Below are positions 16,744 to 24,942 of a DNA stretch of 64,000 nucleotides, piece by piece. Position numbers and translations under genes: made by a program. The notes below the pieces were generated by a model. That model ran no database searches. It had not been told where the DNA came from and saw only the letters and a list, made by a program, of their open reading frames with translations. Origin of the DNA: Bradyrhizobium sp. MOS003 (lineage in GTDB: Bacteria > Pseudomonadota > Alphaproteobacteria > Rhizobiales > Xanthobacteraceae). The stretch lies in contig NZ_PYFW01000003.1 in assembly GCF_003020125.1 (NCBI RefSeq), forward strand, positions 248,001 to 312,000. The letters run 5' to 3'. Numbering within the stretch: position 1 is the first letter of the stretch; each line of letters begins with the position of its first letter.

Positions 16744-17520
16744 CTAACCCCAGCCTGCGCTGATGCCGCCGTCGACGGTGTAGATCACGCCCGACGTATA
16801 TCCGGCGCGATCCGAAGCCAGGAACGCCATGAGGTCACCGATCTCGCGCGCATGTGCGGGGCGACCGAGCGGCAGGCTCTTCTGGAATTCCTTGTAGCGG
16901 GTCTCGTCGCCGAACTGATGCTTGGCCCGCGTCTTGAGCAGGGTGACGTGCCGATCGGTGCCGACGGGGCCGGGATTGATGCCGACCACGCGGATGTTGT
17001 CGGCGAGACTTTTTCCCCCGAGCGCGCGGGTGAAAGCCATCAACGCGGCATTGCCGGCGCTGCCGCAGATGTAGTTGGCGTCAAACTTTTCGCCGGCCGC
17101 CCCGATGTCGTTGACGATGACGCCGCCGCCCTTGGCCTTCATCTGCGCGTAGATCTGCCGCGTCAGGTTGATGTAGCCGAACACTTTCAAATCCCAGGCG
17201 TGCCGCCAGGTCGCCTCGTCGATCTTGTCGATTGAGCCGCCGGGGATGTCGCCGGCATTGTTGACGAGCACGTCGATGTCGGCGGCTTCGCCGGCGAGCC
17301 GCGCCAGATCCTCGGGCTTGCGCAGGTCCACGACGCTGGTCGTGGCATCAATCTGGTGGGCGGAGCGCAGTCGGTCCGCCAGCGCCTTGAGCTGATCGCC
17401 GCTGCGCGCGGCGAGCAGAAGGTTTGCGCCTTCCTCGGCAAAGGCTTCGGCGGCGGCGGCGCCAATGCCCTTGGACGCTCCCGTGATGAGGACGCGCTTG
17501 CCACGCAGATGCAGATCCAT
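16744..17520 (-). CDS. SDR-fold protein with altered catalytic residues
   Basis: A 258-residue short-chain dehydrogenase fold. The cofactor loop TGASKGIG and NNAG are intact, and the C-terminal SGVIYTVDGGISAGWG is typical. The catalytic set is not: Tyr150 is present in DANYICGSAGNAAL, but the residue four places later is Ser154 instead of Lys, and the usual serine about 12 residues before reads VNDIGAAG. The protein may therefore bind a dinucleotide without the ordinary proton relay, or use another mechanism. It is divergent from the tartrate-dehydrogenase-like gene, with shared palindromes between them. The same residue pattern may be conserved in a subfamily, which alignment would show. Confidence 0.8.
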   Translation of the reverse strand: MDLHLRGKRVLITGASKGIGAAAAEAFAEEGANLLLAARSGDQLKALADRLRSAHQIDATTSVVDLRKPEDLARLAGEAADIDVLVNNAGDIPGGSIDKIDEATWRHAWDLKVFGYINLTRQIYAQMKAKGGGVIVNDIGAAGEKFDANYICGSAGNAALMAFTRALGGKSLADNIRVVGINPGPVGTDRHVTLLKTRAKHQFGDETRYKEFQKSLPLGRPAHAREIGDLMAFLASDRAGYTSGVIYTVDGGISAGWG

Positions 17521-17587
17521 GAGGTTACTCGCTCGGTGGGGAACTGGATGAAATCAGTAGGCGCTTGGCCGCGCCATGGTCAACATT

Positions 17588-17607
17588 GCAGTGCAGCGTT
17601 GCACTGC
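17588..17607. promoter_or_regulatory. Perfect palindrome in the SDR/tartrate dehydrogenase divergent promoter
   Basis: Arms gcagtgca and tgcactgc flank gcgt. The left part, cattgcagtgc (17584-17594), recurs exactly at 17622-17632, 38 bp further on. A full site plus a third half-site in the divergent gap is a typical layout for a transcription-factor operator. No regulator gene is adjacent. Confidence 0.55.
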
Positions 17608-17676
17608 CGCTGCGTTTGGTCCATTGCAGTGCGGTCAAAAAAGCGGCGGCTGCCGGACCAAAGAGGGACGTTCTCG

Positions 17677-18750
17677 ATGAGCAAGAAACAATACCGGATC
17701 GCGGTCATTCCCGGCGATGGCATCGGCAAGGAAGTGATGCCGGAGGGTCTGCGCGTTCTGGAGACTGCGGCGAGGAAGCACGGGGTCTCCCTGCATTTCG
17801 ACCATTTCGACTTCTCGTCGTGGGACTATTACGAGAAGCACGGCCAGATGATGCCTGACGACTGGAAGGAAAAGATCGGCAAGCACGATGCGATCTATTT
17901 CGGCGCTGTCGGCTGGCCGGCCAAGATTCCCGACCACATCTCGCTGTGGGGCTCGCTGATCAAATTCCGCCGCGAGTTCGACCAGTACGTGAACCTCCGC
18001 CCGGTGCGGCTGATGCCCGGCGTGCCGTGCCCCCTGGCCAACCGCAAGCCCGGCGACATCGATTTCTGGGTGGTGCGCGAGAACACCGAGGGTGAATATT
18101 CCTCCGTCGGCGGCCGCATGTTCCCGGACACCGACCGTGAGTTCGTCACCCAGCAGACGGTGATGACCCGCGTGGGCGTCGACCGTATCCTGAAGTTCGC
18201 CTTCGAGCTCGCGCAGTCGCGGCCGAAGAAGCACCTGACCTCCGCGACCAAGTCCAACGGCATCTCCATCACCATGCCCTATTGGGACGAGCGCGTTGAG
18301 GCGATGGCGAAGAAGTTTCCCGGCGTGAAGTGGGACAAGTACCACATCGACATCCTGACCGCGAACTTCGTGCTGCATCCGGACTGGTTCGACGTCGTGG
18401 TCGGCTCCAATCTGTTCGGCGACATCCTCTCCGACCTCGGTCCGGCCTGCACAGGCACCATAGGCATCGCGCCGTCAGGCAACATCAACCCCGAGGGCGA
18501 TTTCCCCTCGGTGTTCGAGCCGGTGCACGGTTCAGCGCCTGATATCGCGGGGCAGGGCATCGCCAACCCGATCGGTGCAATCTGGTCGGGCGCGATGATG
18601 CTCGATCATCTCGGCGAGAAGGTCGCCGGCAAATCGATCGTCGACGCGATCGAGCGCACGCTCGCCGAACGCACGCTGCGCACCAAGGACCTCGGCGGCA
18701 ATGCCGACACCACGGCCTGCGGCAAGGCGGTTGCGGATATGGTGGATTAG
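17677..18750 (+). CDS. Tartrate dehydrogenase/decarboxylase-like enzyme
   Basis: A 357-residue member of the isocitrate/isopropylmalate dehydrogenase superfamily. IAVIPGDGIGKEV opens the fold; VRENTEGEYSSVGG is the substrate-loop motif; TSATKSNGISITMPYWDE and GSNLFGDILSDLGPA carry the catalytic lysine and metal-binding aspartates; EPVHGSAPDIAGQGIANP is the cofactor loop. The SWDYYEKHG and FRREFDQYVNLRPVRL context is closer to TtuC/YeaU (D-malate, tartrate) than to LeuB. It would oxidise and decarboxylate a 2-hydroxy dicarboxylate with NAD. The start follows AGAGGGA by eight bases. A divergent SDR shares its promoter region. Confidence 0.87.
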   Translation: MSKKQYRIAVIPGDGIGKEVMPEGLRVLETAARKHGVSLHFDHFDFSSWDYYEKHGQMMPDDWKEKIGKHDAIYFGAVGWPAKIPDHISLWGSLIKFRREFDQYVNLRPVRLMPGVPCPLANRKPGDIDFWVVRENTEGEYSSVGGRMFPDTDREFVTQQTVMTRVGVDRILKFAFELAQSRPKKHLTSATKSNGISITMPYWDERVEAMAKKFPGVKWDKYHIDILTANFVLHPDWFDVVVGSNLFGDILSDLGPACTGTIGIAPSGNINPEGDFPSVFEPVHGSAPDIAGQGIANPIGAIWSGAMMLDHLGEKVAGKSIVDAIERTLAERTLRTKDLGGNADTTACGKAVADMVD

Positions 18751-18762
18751 TTCGCTGTCTTC

Positions 18763-18918
18763 CCCTCTTCCCTTGTGGAAGAGGGTGGATTCTATGCGAA
18801 GCATCGAAGACGGGTGAGGGGCTCTCTCTGCATACGCAGACCTGCTGGTTACAGAATTGCTCGCGGAGAGAACCCCTCATCCGGCGCTTCGCGCCAACTT
18901 CTCCCACAAGGGGAGAAG
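18763..18918. repeat. Long imperfect inverted repeat (family D)
   Basis: The 180-bp gap between two convergent genes is mostly one palindromic element. It begins with a perfect 9-bp hairpin (ccctcttcc / ggaagaggg), continues with gacgggtgaggggctctct paired to gagagaacccctcatccgg, and ends ttctcccacaaggggagaa. It may end transcription from both sides, though no T-run follows. Only one copy is in the window. Confidence 0.6.
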
Positions 18919-18930
18919 GAAGAACGCGTC

Positions 18931-19572
18931 TTACATGTAAGACTTTCGCGCCGGATCGAAGATCGGCGGATAGTCATTCTCGTCGAGCAGATCGAGAAAC
19001 GGATCGAGTCCCTCGGACTTTATCAGCGCGAGCTCCTGCTGCGAGATCAGGTTCACGGTCAGAAGCTCCACGGGATCGCCGGCGATCTCCAGCGCCTCGG
19101 AGATGTTCTTGTCAGGCCCGATGATCGGCGTCAAAAACAGGAACGTTTGAAACTCCGTCCCCGCAACCGGCGGCGTCGGCATCGCGACGCGGTGGCCGAA
19201 ACCGAACCAAGTCGCATCGATGAACGGAAGATTCGCGAGCCAGCGCAGGTTAGCACATATCTCCGGCGTCGGCTCGCGAACGTACCACATCAGCTCGGCC
19301 CGCAACTTGGCGTCGCCACGCACGCCTGGCATCCGCTGCTCGCTCATGCCGTTGGTCAGTAGGACGTAGCCTTCGTCTGAGCCCTCTTCGCACACCGGCA
19401 CGAAATCGCGACCGAAGGCGTGGATGTCGATGCGGCGCTCCGCGCTGTCGGTGAAGCTGTACTCGGGCTCGCCAAGCTCGTTCTCGTAGATTGCGAGCCG
19501 ATGCCGGTAGAGGTCGACCGCCCGCGGCGGCGCGCCGGAGCCGGAGACGAGTTTTGCGAGACGGGAGAACAT
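18931..19572 (-). CDS. Suppressor-of-fused (SUFU) domain protein
   Basis: A 213-residue soluble protein. Features resembling the bacterial SUFU-like family are GYVLLTNGMSEQRMPG, RAELMWYVREPTPE, WLANLPFIDATWFGFGHRV and the C-terminal ELALIKSEGLDPFLDLLDEN. In bacteria such domains are often immunity or housekeeping proteins of unknown role. There is no toxin gene beside it here. I chose the ATG of MFSRLAKL, which has GAGGT upstream; an earlier in-frame start adds eleven residues. It is convergent with the tartrate-dehydrogenase-like gene and otherwise isolated. Confidence 0.65.
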   Translation of the reverse strand: MFSRLAKLVSGSGAPPRAVDLYRHRLAIYENELGEPEYSFTDSAERRIDIHAFGRDFVPVCEEGSDEGYVLLTNGMSEQRMPGVRGDAKLRAELMWYVREPTPEICANLRWLANLPFIDATWFGFGHRVAMPTPPVAGTEFQTFLFLTPIIGPDKNISEALEIAGDPVELLTVNLISQQELALIKSEGLDPFLDLLDENDYPPIFDPARKSYM

Positions 19573-19711
19573 GAGAACCTCGGGGGCGGATGTGAGCCGG
19601 GACATCCGCGTTGTCGCTAGACAACGCGGGCCGGTTCAAACCCGTCCCGCGGGCGTGGCGAAGTTTCGCCGCAGTCCAGACCTTCCTGCGCGATCGGCCA
19701 TGTGGCCGGGA

Positions 19712-20785
19712 TCAGCCGGCGATCTTCTCGATCGCCGCCTGATCCAGCCCGAACTTCTTTCCGGCCTCCAGAATCTCCTGCCAGGTGGTCGGGTCGACGG
19801 GGATGCCTTCCGCCAGGCGCTTCTTCTTCGTCTCGCGCTCGGGCTCACCGGCGATCTTGACCTTGTCGACGCCGGAGGCGGGCGGCGAGCCGGTGTGCCA
19901 GGCGACAAAGCCCTCGACCTCGCGCGCGAGGTTTTCAGCGGTGCCGAGCTTGCCCGGGTCGATGACGATCGAGAGCATGCCGTTGAGGACGTTGTGCTTG
20001 CCGTCGGACGGGCCCTTGACCGCCTGTCCGCCCGAGAGTGCCCCTCCAAGGATTTCGCACACCAGCGCGAGTCCCGAACCCTTGTGCTCGCCGAACGGCA
20101 GGATCGCGCCATGCGGCGGGATCACGGTGTAGCGGGGATTGACGGTGGGCTTGCCCTCATTGTCGATGATGGTGCCAGGCTCGAGCTCGACGCCCTTGTT
20201 GTGCGCGACACGGGTCTTGCCTTGCGCGATCCTGCTGGTGGCGAAATCGAGCACGATGGGGTCTTTCCCCTGGCGCGGGATGCCGACACAAAACGGGTTG
20301 GTGCCGTGGCGCGCATCGCTGCCGCCCCAGGGCGCCACGATTGGGCGGGAGATGACGTTGACGAAGTGGATCGAGACCAGCCCGTGGTCGATGCACTGCT
20401 CGGCCCAGTGACCGATACGGCCGATATGATGCGAATTGGAAAGGCCGACGAGGCACACGCCGTTTTGCTTGGCGCGCTCGGCGGCCAGCTCCATCGCCTC
20501 GTGGCCGATCACCTGGCCGTAGCCGGTGAGGCCGTCGAGCGTGAGCAGCGGCCCGGTGTCGAGCACGATCTTGACGTGCGCGTTCACGGCGAGGCCGCCG
20601 TTGGTGACGCTCTGGACATAGCGCGGGATCATGCCGACGCCGTGGGAGTCGTGGCCCTTGAGGTTGGCCTCGACCAGATTGGTGGCCACGAGATCGGCCT
20701 CGCGGTCCGAGGAACCGCCGGCCTTGACGATGGCGCGGATGGCGTTGGTGAGCGGTTCTGCCTTGATGGTGCGATAGTCGGCCAT
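19712..20785 (-). CDS. Malate/L-lactate/sulfolactate dehydrogenase family (LDH2) oxidoreductase
   Basis: A 357-residue LDH2/YbiC/ComC-type NAD(P)-dependent dehydrogenase, a fold distinct from Rossmann malate dehydrogenases. Signatures are GHDSHGVGMIPRYVQ (catalytic His), GLSNSHHIGRIGHWAE, RHGTNPFCVGIPRQG, LDFATSRIAQGKTRVA and FGEHKGSGLALVCEILGGAL. It oxidises a 2-hydroxyacid such as (S)-malate, lactate, ureidoglycolate or a sugar acid. The next gene upstream, a D-2-hydroxyacid dehydrogenase, begins only about 8 bp away, and an M20 amidohydrolase precedes that, so the three look like one operon. Confidence 0.9.
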   Translation of the reverse strand: MADYRTIKAEPLTNAIRAIVKAGGSSDREADLVATNLVEANLKGHDSHGVGMIPRYVQSVTNGGLAVNAHVKIVLDTGPLLTLDGLTGYGQVIGHEAMELAAERAKQNGVCLVGLSNSHHIGRIGHWAEQCIDHGLVSIHFVNVISRPIVAPWGGSDARHGTNPFCVGIPRQGKDPIVLDFATSRIAQGKTRVAHNKGVELEPGTIIDNEGKPTVNPRYTVIPPHGAILPFGEHKGSGLALVCEILGGALSGGQAVKGPSDGKHNVLNGMLSIVIDPGKLGTAENLAREVEGFVAWHTGSPPASGVDKVKIAGEPERETKKKRLAEGIPVDPTTWQEILEAGKKFGLDQAAIEKIAG

Positions 20786-20793
20786 TGTTGCTC

Positions 20794-21705
20794 TTATCCT
20801 CTTACTATCCGGCGGCAGTGCTCCCACGCCGCGCCAATCAGGTTCTCGCTCGCCTCCGGCGTACGGAACGCCGAGTGCGCCGACAGCGTCACGTTGGGAA
20901 TCTTCGTCAACGGATGATCGCCGGGCAGCGGTTCGATGTTGAAGACGTCGAGCCCGGCATGGCGGATGTGACCTGACTTCAGCGCATCGATCATGGCGGC
21001 CTCGTCCACAACAGCGGCACGGGCGGTGTTGATGAGGATGACGCCCGGCTTCATTTTTGCGATCTTCTCGCGCGTGATCATGCCGCGCGTCTCGTCGTTG
21101 AGCAGCAAATGCAGTGATACGACGTCGCTCCTTGCCAGCACGCTGTCGAGATCGGTGAATTCGACGCCCGGATGGCTCTTCGGCGAGCGATTCCAGGCGA
21201 TCACCTTCATGCCGCTGCCGGACGCGATGCGTGCGACCTCGGCCGCGATGCCGCCGAAGCCGATCAGGCCGAGCGTCTTGCCGGTGAGCTGCATGCCGTC
21301 TTCGCGCAGCCAGTTGCCGACGCGCATCTCGCGATCCATCATGGCGATGCCGCGGGCCGAGGCCCACATCAGCGCGATCGCGGATTCGGCGACCGCGGTG
21401 TCGCCATAGCCCTTGATCAGATGGACGGAGATGCCGAGTTCTGCCAGCTCCTCCGGATTCATGTAGCTGCGCGCGCCGGTGCCGAGGAACACGACGTGCT
21501 TCAGCCCCGCACATTTCTTCGCCACTTCGGTCGGCAGCGCGGTGTGATCGACGATCGCGATCTCGGCGCCGTCGAGGATCTCAGGGTATTGCTCGGGCTT
21601 GATATCGGGATCCCTGTGGATCCGCACCTTGAGATCGCCAGGCTTCTCCAGCCGCTCCATGATCACGGCAAGCGCTTCATTGGCGTCGACGAAAACTCCG
21701 CGCAT
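20794..21705 (-). CDS. D-isomer-specific 2-hydroxyacid dehydrogenase
   Basis: A 303-residue NAD-dependent enzyme. The cofactor motif is GLIGFGGIAAEVA followed by an Asn-Arg (AWNRSP). The catalytic Arg-Glu-His set is in NTARAAVVDE, DVFNIEPLP and LSAHSAF. It interconverts a D-2-hydroxyacid and its 2-oxoacid. The start follows GGAGAGAGAC. It lies 12 bp from the M20 hydrolase stop and 8 bp from the LDH2 gene, in one leftward run. Having two hydroxyacid dehydrogenases of opposite type side by side suggests inversion of a hydroxy centre or processing of two steps of one pathway. Confidence 0.9.
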   Translation of the reverse strand: MRGVFVDANEALAVIMERLEKPGDLKVRIHRDPDIKPEQYPEILDGAEIAIVDHTALPTEVAKKCAGLKHVVFLGTGARSYMNPEELAELGISVHLIKGYGDTAVAESAIALMWASARGIAMMDREMRVGNWLREDGMQLTGKTLGLIGFGGIAAEVARIASGSGMKVIAWNRSPKSHPGVEFTDLDSVLARSDVVSLHLLLNDETRGMITREKIAKMKPGVILINTARAAVVDEAAMIDALKSGHIRHAGLDVFNIEPLPGDHPLTKIPNVTLSAHSAFRTPEASENLIGAAWEHCRRIVRG

Positions 21706-21717
21706 GTCTCTCTCCGG

Positions 21718-22968
21718 TCAGGACGCGACGCCGGCGATCGCCAGCACGGTATGCATGAGAACGTTGGTGCCCGCGGCGCAATCCGGCTGCGTCGCGTCTT
21801 CCAGCTCGTTGTGGCTGATGCCGTCCTTGCAGGGCACGAACACCATCGCCGCCGGCATCACGGTGTTGAGGTTGCAGGCGTCGTGGCCGGCGCCGGAAGT
21901 GATGCGACGCGAGGAATAGCCGAGCGTCTTGGCTGCGTTCTCGACCGCCGCGATCAGCTTGGGATCGAAATGCGTCGGCGGCTTGCTCCAGACCAGGTCG
22001 ATCTTCACCTCGACCCTGCGGCGCGCGGCAATTTCGGCAATCGCCGCCCGCAGATCGCGATCGAGCGCATCCATGATGGCGCCATCAGCGCTGCGGCAAT
22101 CCATGGTGAAGGCGATCTCGCCGGGGATGACGTTGCGCGAGGGGTTTGCGATCACGGCCTCGCCGATGGTGCCGACCGCGTTCGGTCCAAGCTTCTTCGC
22201 GATGGACTCCATCGCCAGCACGATCTCCGACAGGGTCGCCAGCGCGTCGCGGCGCAGCGGCATCGGCGTGGAGCCCGCATGGCTCTCGAAGCCTGAAATC
22301 TTGCCGTCGTACCAGAGGACGCCCTGGCCGGAATCGACCACGCCGATGGTCTTGCCCTCGGCCTCCAGGATCGGGCCCTGCTCGATATGCAGCTCCACGA
22401 AGCAGCCGAGCTTCTGGAAGCCGACCGGCTTGTCGCCGCGATAGCCGATACTGTCCAGCGCCTGGCCAACGGTGGTGCCCTCGGCGTCCTTGCGCGACAA
22501 AATGTCGTCGGTGGTGAAATCGCCGACGTAAGCTGCGGAGGCCATCATCGCAGGCGCGAAGCGCGAGCCTTCCTCGTTGGTCCAGTTGACGATGCAGATC
22601 GGCGCTTCGGTTTCGATGCCGGCATCGTTCAGCGTGCGGATCACCTCCAGCGCGCCGAGCGTGCCGAGGATGCCGTCATACTTGCCGCCGGTCGGCTGGG
22701 TGTCGAGATGCGAGCCGATGCCGACGGGCGGCTTCGACATGTCTCGGCCCTTGCGCAGGCCGAACTGAGAGCCGAGTGCGTCGGTATGCACCTCGAGACC
22801 TGCATCCTCGCATGCCCTGCGGAACCAGTCACGCACCTGCTTGTCTTCGCTGCTCAACGTCAGCCGCCGCACGCCACCCTTGGCCGTCGCGCCGAATTGC
22901 GCGGTCTCGTGGATGGAGCCCCAGAGGCGGGCGGAATCGATTTGCAGATTGGTGGCGGCTCGGCTCAT
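21718..22968 (-). CDS. M20-family Zn-dependent hydantoinase/carbamoylase-type amidohydrolase
   Basis: A 416-residue dinuclear metallo-hydrolase of the allantoate amidohydrolase / N-carbamoyl-L-amino-acid hydrolase / beta-ureidopropionase type. Metal ligands are visible in GIGSHLDTQPTGGKYDGILG, WTNEEGSRFAP, ELHIEQGPILEAEGK and TSGAGHDACNL. It would cleave an N-carbamoyl or ureido group to release ammonia and carbon dioxide. The start chosen is ATG of MSRAATNL. The LysR gene stops 32 bp upstream in the same direction, so the two may be co-transcribed. Together with an LDH2 enzyme (a family that includes ureidoglycolate dehydrogenase) a ureide route is possible. Confidence 0.88.
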   Translation of the reverse strand: MSRAATNLQIDSARLWGSIHETAQFGATAKGGVRRLTLSSEDKQVRDWFRRACEDAGLEVHTDALGSQFGLRKGRDMSKPPVGIGSHLDTQPTGGKYDGILGTLGALEVIRTLNDAGIETEAPICIVNWTNEEGSRFAPAMMASAAYVGDFTTDDILSRKDAEGTTVGQALDSIGYRGDKPVGFQKLGCFVELHIEQGPILEAEGKTIGVVDSGQGVLWYDGKISGFESHAGSTPMPLRRDALATLSEIVLAMESIAKKLGPNAVGTIGEAVIANPSRNVIPGEIAFTMDCRSADGAIMDALDRDLRAAIAEIAARRRVEVKIDLVWSKPPTHFDPKLIAAVENAAKTLGYSSRRITSGAGHDACNLNTVMPAAMVFVPCKDGISHNELEDATQPDCAAGTNVLMHTVLAIAGVAS

Positions 22969-23000
22969 GCGGTCGTTCTCTCTTTCGTCCGGCGCCTTTT

Positions 23001-23918
23001 TCAATGCCGTGCCAGCGCGGGCGCGTCAACTGCGAGGCTGCTCTGCGCAATCTGCCGTGCAAGCTCGGCGACGCGCTCCACAGCGACGACGTCGGGTGAG
23101 GCAAGCCAGCTTGCGGTGAAGGTCAGCGGTGCGATTGCGAGATCGGTATCGAGCAGTTGCAGCCGCCCGTCGGCGAGCTCGTTCTCGACGATCGCGTCGG
23201 GGATCACGGCGACGCCGAGGCCCTCGACCGCCATGTGGATGACGGTCGCGAGCGATGCGGATGCGTGCAGCCGGATCGGCGGCAGCTCAGGCCGGTCGAA
23301 GACCTCGCGCACGACTTCGTAAGGCTTGGTCTTGCGCGGGAAGGTGATGATCGGAAAGCGCGCGAGCTCCGCCGGCGTCACCCGGCCTTTGCCGAGGCCG
23401 AGCGAAGGGCTTGCGAGGAAGCCGATCGGGTAATCGGCGAGCACGCGGTTGTGCACGCCGGACGCCGACAGCGGTCCGACCACGAAGGCAAGCTCGATCT
23501 CCTGCGCCAGCAGGCGCGCGGTCAGGTTTGGGGTGATGTCGACCTCGATCTCCAGTGACAGGTTCGGATAGACCTGATTCACGCTCTTCACGAGGCGCGG
23601 CAACCAGGTGTGCACGATGGTCTCGGCGACACCGAGCCGCATCACTCCGCGCATCGCGGAGCGGTCGCCGACCTCGGCCATCATCTGAGCACGCAGGCCG
23701 ATCAGTTTCTCCGCATAGACCATCATCTGCCGGCCGCTCGGTGTCGGTGATGCCACGCGGTGGTCGCGATTGAGGAGCTTGACACCCATCTCGCGCTCGA
23801 GCTGGGCGATGCGCTGGGAGATCGCCGGCTGGGTCGTATTGAGCCGTGCTGCGGCGCCGCGGAAGCTGCCGAGCTTTACGACCCAGAGAAAAGTCTCGAT
23901 CGACCTGAAGTCCAGCAT
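23001..23918 (-). CDS. LysR-family transcriptional regulator
   Basis: A 305-residue LysR protein. The N-terminal winged helix reads [39 protein letters not shown] and ends with a typical linker helix; residues about 90-295 are the periplasmic-binding-like effector domain. I chose the start at 23918: AGGAAAA precedes it, LysR proteins normally begin this close to the helix, and a longer in-frame start (23963) would put the operator-like palindrome inside the coding region. It heads the leftward hydrolase-dehydrogenase run and is divergent from the DUF1445 gene and the Liv transporter. Confidence 0.92.
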   Translation of the reverse strand: MLDFRSIETFLWVVKLGSFRGAAARLNTTQPAISQRIAQLEREMGVKLLNRDHRVASPTPSGRQMMVYAEKLIGLRAQMMAEVGDRSAMRGVMRLGVAETIVHTWLPRLVKSVNQVYPNLSLEIEVDITPNLTARLLAQEIELAFVVGPLSASGVHNRVLADYPIGFLASPSLGLGKGRVTPAELARFPIITFPRKTKPYEVVREVFDRPELPPIRLHASASLATVIHMAVEGLGVAVIPDAIVENELADGRLQLLDTDLAIAPLTFTASWLASPDVVAVERVAELARQIAQSSLAVDAPALARH

Positions 23919-23935
23919 TGGAAGGATTTTCCTGT

Positions 23936-23956
23936 TCGATAAAATTAATTTATCGA
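23936..23956. promoter_or_regulatory. Perfect AT-rich dyad, probable LysR binding site
   Basis: Arms tcgataaa and tttatcga are exact reverse complements around a 5-base centre (attaa). It contains a T-N11-A core as LysR boxes do, and starts 18 bp upstream of the LysR start codon and about 80 bp before the divergent DUF1445 gene. It is strikingly AT-rich for this genome. Confidence 0.7.
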
Positions 23957-24037
23957 TATCCATTAGAAAGGACGATTAGACTTTATAGCATGCTTGGTGT
24001 TGGCTGTCTTTGTCGAGTTTATAGGCAGGTCGATCAC

Positions 24038-24853
24038 ATGACTGTTTTGTTGGCAGCGCAGCAAACTGAAACACCCGACGCGCTCCCGAGCCGCACGGCG
24101 CGGCTTGCCTACCGGCAAGGGCTGGTCGCCTCCACCGCCGGCGTCGCTCCCGGCTTCGTTCAGGGCAATCTGGCGATCCTGCCGGCGGAATATGCCAGCG
24201 CCTTTCATCGCTTCTGCCAGCTCAATCCGAAGCCGTGCCCGATCATCGGCATGTCCGATGTCGGCAGCCCACACATCCCTTCGCTCGGCGCCGATCTCGA
24301 CATCCGCACCGACGTGCCGCGCTACCGCGTCTGGCGCGACGGCGAGGTCGTCGACGAGCCGACCGACGTGACGAAGCATTGGCGTGACGACCTCGTGACC
24401 TTTGTGCTCGGCTGCTCCTTCTCGTTCGAAGAGGCCTTGCTCGACGAGGGCATGCCTATCCGCCACATCGAGAAGAACGTGCGCGTCCCGATGTACCGCA
24501 CAAACATCGCCTGCGGCGAGGCCGGTCCATTCGCCGGTCCCATGGTGGTGTCGATGCGTCCGTTCAAGCCGGCCGATGCGATCCGCGCGGTGCAGATCAC
24601 CTCGCGCTATCCCGCCGTGCATGGCGCGCCCGTGCATCTCGGCCATCCGCATCTGATCGGCATCAAGGACATCGCCAAGCCGGATTATGGTGATCCGGTG
24701 CCGGTCGCCGACGACGAGATTCCGGTGTTCTGGGCCTGCGGCGTGACACCGCAATCGGTGATCAATGCCGCCAAGCTCCCGTTCGCCATCACGCATTCGC
24801 CCGGCCTGATGCTGGTGACGGATCTCAAGAACAGGACCATGGCCGTGATTTAG
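24038..24853 (+). CDS. Putative hydro-lyase, DUF1445 (YcsI/D-glutamate cyclase-like) family
   Basis: A 271-residue cytoplasmic protein. Family-like stretches are [79 protein letters not shown] and [16 protein letters not shown]. The family is annotated as hydro-lyases, and a mitochondrial relative has a D-glutamate cyclase domain, but the reaction in bacteria is mostly untested. The start ATG of MTVLLAAQ has a weak AGG upstream. Its position between the LysR regulator and a Liv-type transporter, reading with the transporter, suggests it acts on the imported compound or a later product. Confidence 0.8.
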   Translation: MTVLLAAQQTETPDALPSRTARLAYRQGLVASTAGVAPGFVQGNLAILPAEYASAFHRFCQLNPKPCPIIGMSDVGSPHIPSLGADLDIRTDVPRYRVWRDGEVVDEPTDVTKHWRDDLVTFVLGCSFSFEEALLDEGMPIRHIEKNVRVPMYRTNIACGEAGPFAGPMVVSMRPFKPADAIRAVQITSRYPAVHGAPVHLGHPHLIGIKDIAKPDYGDPVPVADDEIPVFWACGVTPQSVINAAKLPFAITHSPGLMLVTDLKNRTMAVI

Positions 24854-24942
24854 TGGGCAGCATTTGCTGCTTCTTCGAGCTTTACCGTATCCATCAATAG
24901 CTTCATTCGATCAGCTGAAATTCAGTCAAAGAGGACTCTGCC

